Assembly: GCA_016710435.1 (NCBI GenBank)
Contig: JADJVV010000033.1
Span: forward strand, 1-6,043
DNA: 6,043 nt
Source: Hyphomicrobiales bacterium
GTDB taxonomy: Bacteria; Pseudomonadota; Alphaproteobacteria; Rhizobiales; Aestuariivirgaceae
Direction: 5' to 3'
Shown: piece by piece, positions 5,590 through 6,043 of the stretch
Position numbering within the stretch: position 1 is the first letter of the stretch
Layout of the letters: every line of letters begins with the position of its first letter
Translations under genes and position numbers: made by a program
The notes under the pieces: model-generated
Told to the model about the DNA's origin: nothing
Seen by the model: the letters and a program-made list of their open reading frames with translations, nothing else
The model's database searches: none

Positions 5590-5726
5590 GTGGGTTTTAC
5601 TTCTTTACCCAATAAGTTAGTAGAGTTTTATTTTTCTCTACATAGAATAAGGAAGAGTTTAATTTTTCTCTTCAAGTAAGGTTTTATATTTTTCCTTACA
5701 CATGGTTTCAAGGGACGAAACCACTT
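5590..5726 (+). other. 3' non-coding region: array of five hairpins
   Basis: No ORF lies between the pol stop and the polypurine tract. Five hairpins follow in a row. H1: TGGGT 5591-5595 with ACCCA 5607-5611. H2: GTAGAG 5620-5625 with CTCTAC 5636-5641. H3: GAAGAG 5652-5657 with CTCTTC 5668-5673. H4: GTAAGG 5676-5681 with CCTTAC 5694-5699. H5: TGGTTTC 5703-5709 with GAAACCA 5717-5723. H2-H4 share T-rich loops of the form TTT(T)A...TTTTT while their stems differ in matched positions. H5 has a different 7-nt loop, AAGGGAC. H5 ends 3 nt before the polypurine tract. Confidence 0.93.
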
Positions 5727-5736
5727 AAGAAGGGGG
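5727..5736 (+). promoter_or_regulatory. Polypurine tract (plus-strand primer)
   Basis: AAGAAGGGGG is an all-purine run ending exactly where the LTR-like block begins with TG. In LTR retroelements this RNase H-resistant segment primes plus-strand DNA. Confidence 0.88.
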
Positions 5737-5746
5737 TGATGTAATA

Positions 5747-5779
5747 GGGAAGTTCAAACCTCTAAAAAGTGAACATCCC
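5747..5779 (+). repeat. Hairpin at the start of U3
   Basis: GGGA (5747-5750) pairs with TCCC (5776-5779) and GTTCA (5752-5756) with TGAAC (5770-5774), with an A-A mismatch between the two stems and a 13-nt loop. Confidence 0.85.
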
Positions 5780-5801
5780 ATTTACATATTTAGAAGAAAT
5801 C

Positions 5802-5837
5802 TCATTGAAAATTCAAGGAGTTTTTCATTGAGAATTC
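5802..5837 (+). repeat. Short direct repeat in U3
   Basis: TCATTGAAAATTC (5802-5814) and TCATTGAGAATTC (5825-5837) match at 12 of 13 positions with a 23-nt period. Paired upstream elements of this kind can bind transcription factors; no factor can be named. Confidence 0.7.
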
Positions 5838-5864
5838 CCAATTCCGATAGGCCCGGATAGGGAG

Positions 5865-5897
5865 CAGGTTTATTTAAATATATTTTTGGAAAACCTG
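5865..5897 (+). promoter_or_regulatory. TATA-like promoter core inside an inverted repeat
   Basis: The A/T-only run 5871-5887 contains TATTTAAATA and TATATTT, the only good TATA-like candidate in the LTR. It is flanked by CAGGTTT (5865-5871) and AAACCTG (5891-5897), a perfect 7-bp inverted repeat. Transcription would be expected to start roughly 25-35 nt downstream, near 5910. Confidence 0.55.
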
Positions 5898-5969
5898 TTT
5901 ATTTTTCATTCAAGTTATAAACCAACAAGAAGTCACCACCTATCAAGAACTAGCTCCAACGAGTAGTTA

Positions 5970-5975
5970 AATAAA
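5970..5975 (+). terminator. Polyadenylation signal AATAAA in the LTR
   Basis: AATAAA lies downstream of the TATA-like element and is followed by a T- and G/T-rich stretch up to about 6017, the expected order for an R/U5 poly(A) site. AT-rich context lowers certainty. Confidence 0.6.
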
Positions 5976-6026
5976 AAAGGTTTAAATTTTAAAAGTTTTA
6001 TTTATTTTATTGTTTGGGCCCTGACA

Positions 6027-6043
6027 TGGTGCCTCACCCCACG
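6027..6043 (+). promoter_or_regulatory. Primer-binding-site-like sequence
   Basis: TGGTGCCTCACCCCACG begins with TGG, the complement of the tRNA 3' CCA, and follows the LTR end with no gap, as in many Ty3/gypsy elements. It would pair with a tRNA ending GTGAGGCACCA. Full 17-nt pairing would put G rather than the conserved C at tRNA position 61, so only about the first 12-15 nt may match. The tRNA identity is not assigned. Confidence 0.6.

Larger units (their letters stand above)
5737..6026 (+). repeat. LTR (290 bp, 3' LTR or collapsed single LTR)
   Basis: The block begins TGATGT right after the polypurine tract and ends ...CTGACA right before a TGG-starting primer-binding-site-like sequence, giving TG...CA ends. 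It contains a TATA-like stretch and an AATAAA in the order U3-R-U5. A second copy is not in the window, so the ends are inferred from flanking signals rather than from alignment. Confidence 0.82.
1..6043 (+). mobile_element. Ty3/gypsy-type LTR retrotransposon, one-LTR arrangement
   Basis: The domain order Gag-CCHC-PR-RT-RNase H-IN, with integrase after RNase H, is that of the Ty3/gypsy group; Ty1/copia elements place integrase before RT. A polypurine tract and a TG-starting LTR-like block follow the coding region, then a TGG-starting primer-binding-site-like sequence at the right edge. No env ORF and no chromodomain are seen. No 5' LTR lies in the window. The copy has a frameshift in RT, so as read it could not make a full polyprotein in one frame. 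Without the LTR counted twice the unit is 6043 bp; with two LTRs it would be about 6.3 kb. Clade within the group is not assigned. Confidence 0.96.

Noticed and set aside
5590..5726. Rho-independent-like terminators suggested by hairpins with T runs
   Set aside because: The T-rich stretches are in the loops, not after the stems, and the element is eukaryotic.

Overview
The window is almost entirely one Ty3/gypsy-type (Metaviridae-like) LTR retrotransposon on the + strand. This implies a eukaryotic source or a eukaryote-derived element contig. The evidence is a Gag with a CCHC zinc knuckle, followed by aspartic protease, reverse transcriptase (RT), RNase H and a D,D-35-E integrase in the Ty3 order, then a polypurine tract and an LTR-like block starting TG. 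There are no introns, tRNA/rRNA genes or recognisable host genes, so the host cannot be named from this sequence; I would not go further than 'eukaryote, possibly a protist or other AT-rich genome'.

Layout: 1-41, AT-rich leader. 42-2861, first ORF: Pro-rich N-terminus, coiled coil, capsid-like region, CCHC nucleocapsid, protease, a long basic linker with a Cys/His cluster, and the first half of RT. About 2838-2845, a frameshift at the RT motif LRSG(Y)WQ. 2878-5589, second ORF: rest of RT (YIDD), RNase H, integrase and an acidic-then-basic tail. 5590-5726, a non-coding 3' region that is an array of five hairpins. 5727-5736, polypurine tract. 5737-6026, LTR-like block with TATA-like and AATAAA elements. 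6027-6043, a primer-binding-site-like sequence starting TGG. Adding two bases at the frameshift rejoins both ORFs into one polyprotein of about 1849 residues, with gag and pol in a single frame.

The primer-binding-site-like sequence lies directly after the LTR at the right edge, and the left edge starts in the leader. This fits a circularly permuted one-LTR contig (a one-LTR circle, or an assembly that collapsed two identical LTRs) or a tandem copy, rather than an ordinary element flanked by host DNA.

The most unusual feature is structural. Short perfect or near-perfect stem-loops occur throughout the element, in coding sequence, 3' UTR and LTR alike. I count at least 13 perfect stems of 8 bp or more with 3-10 nt loops, where about one is expected by chance in a sequence this long. 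Some are 9-11 bp, and one reaches 15 bp with a single bulge. One stem coincides with a non-canonical residue in a conserved RT motif. This hairpin ladder and the five-hairpin array before the polypurine tract are the main candidates for something undescribed.
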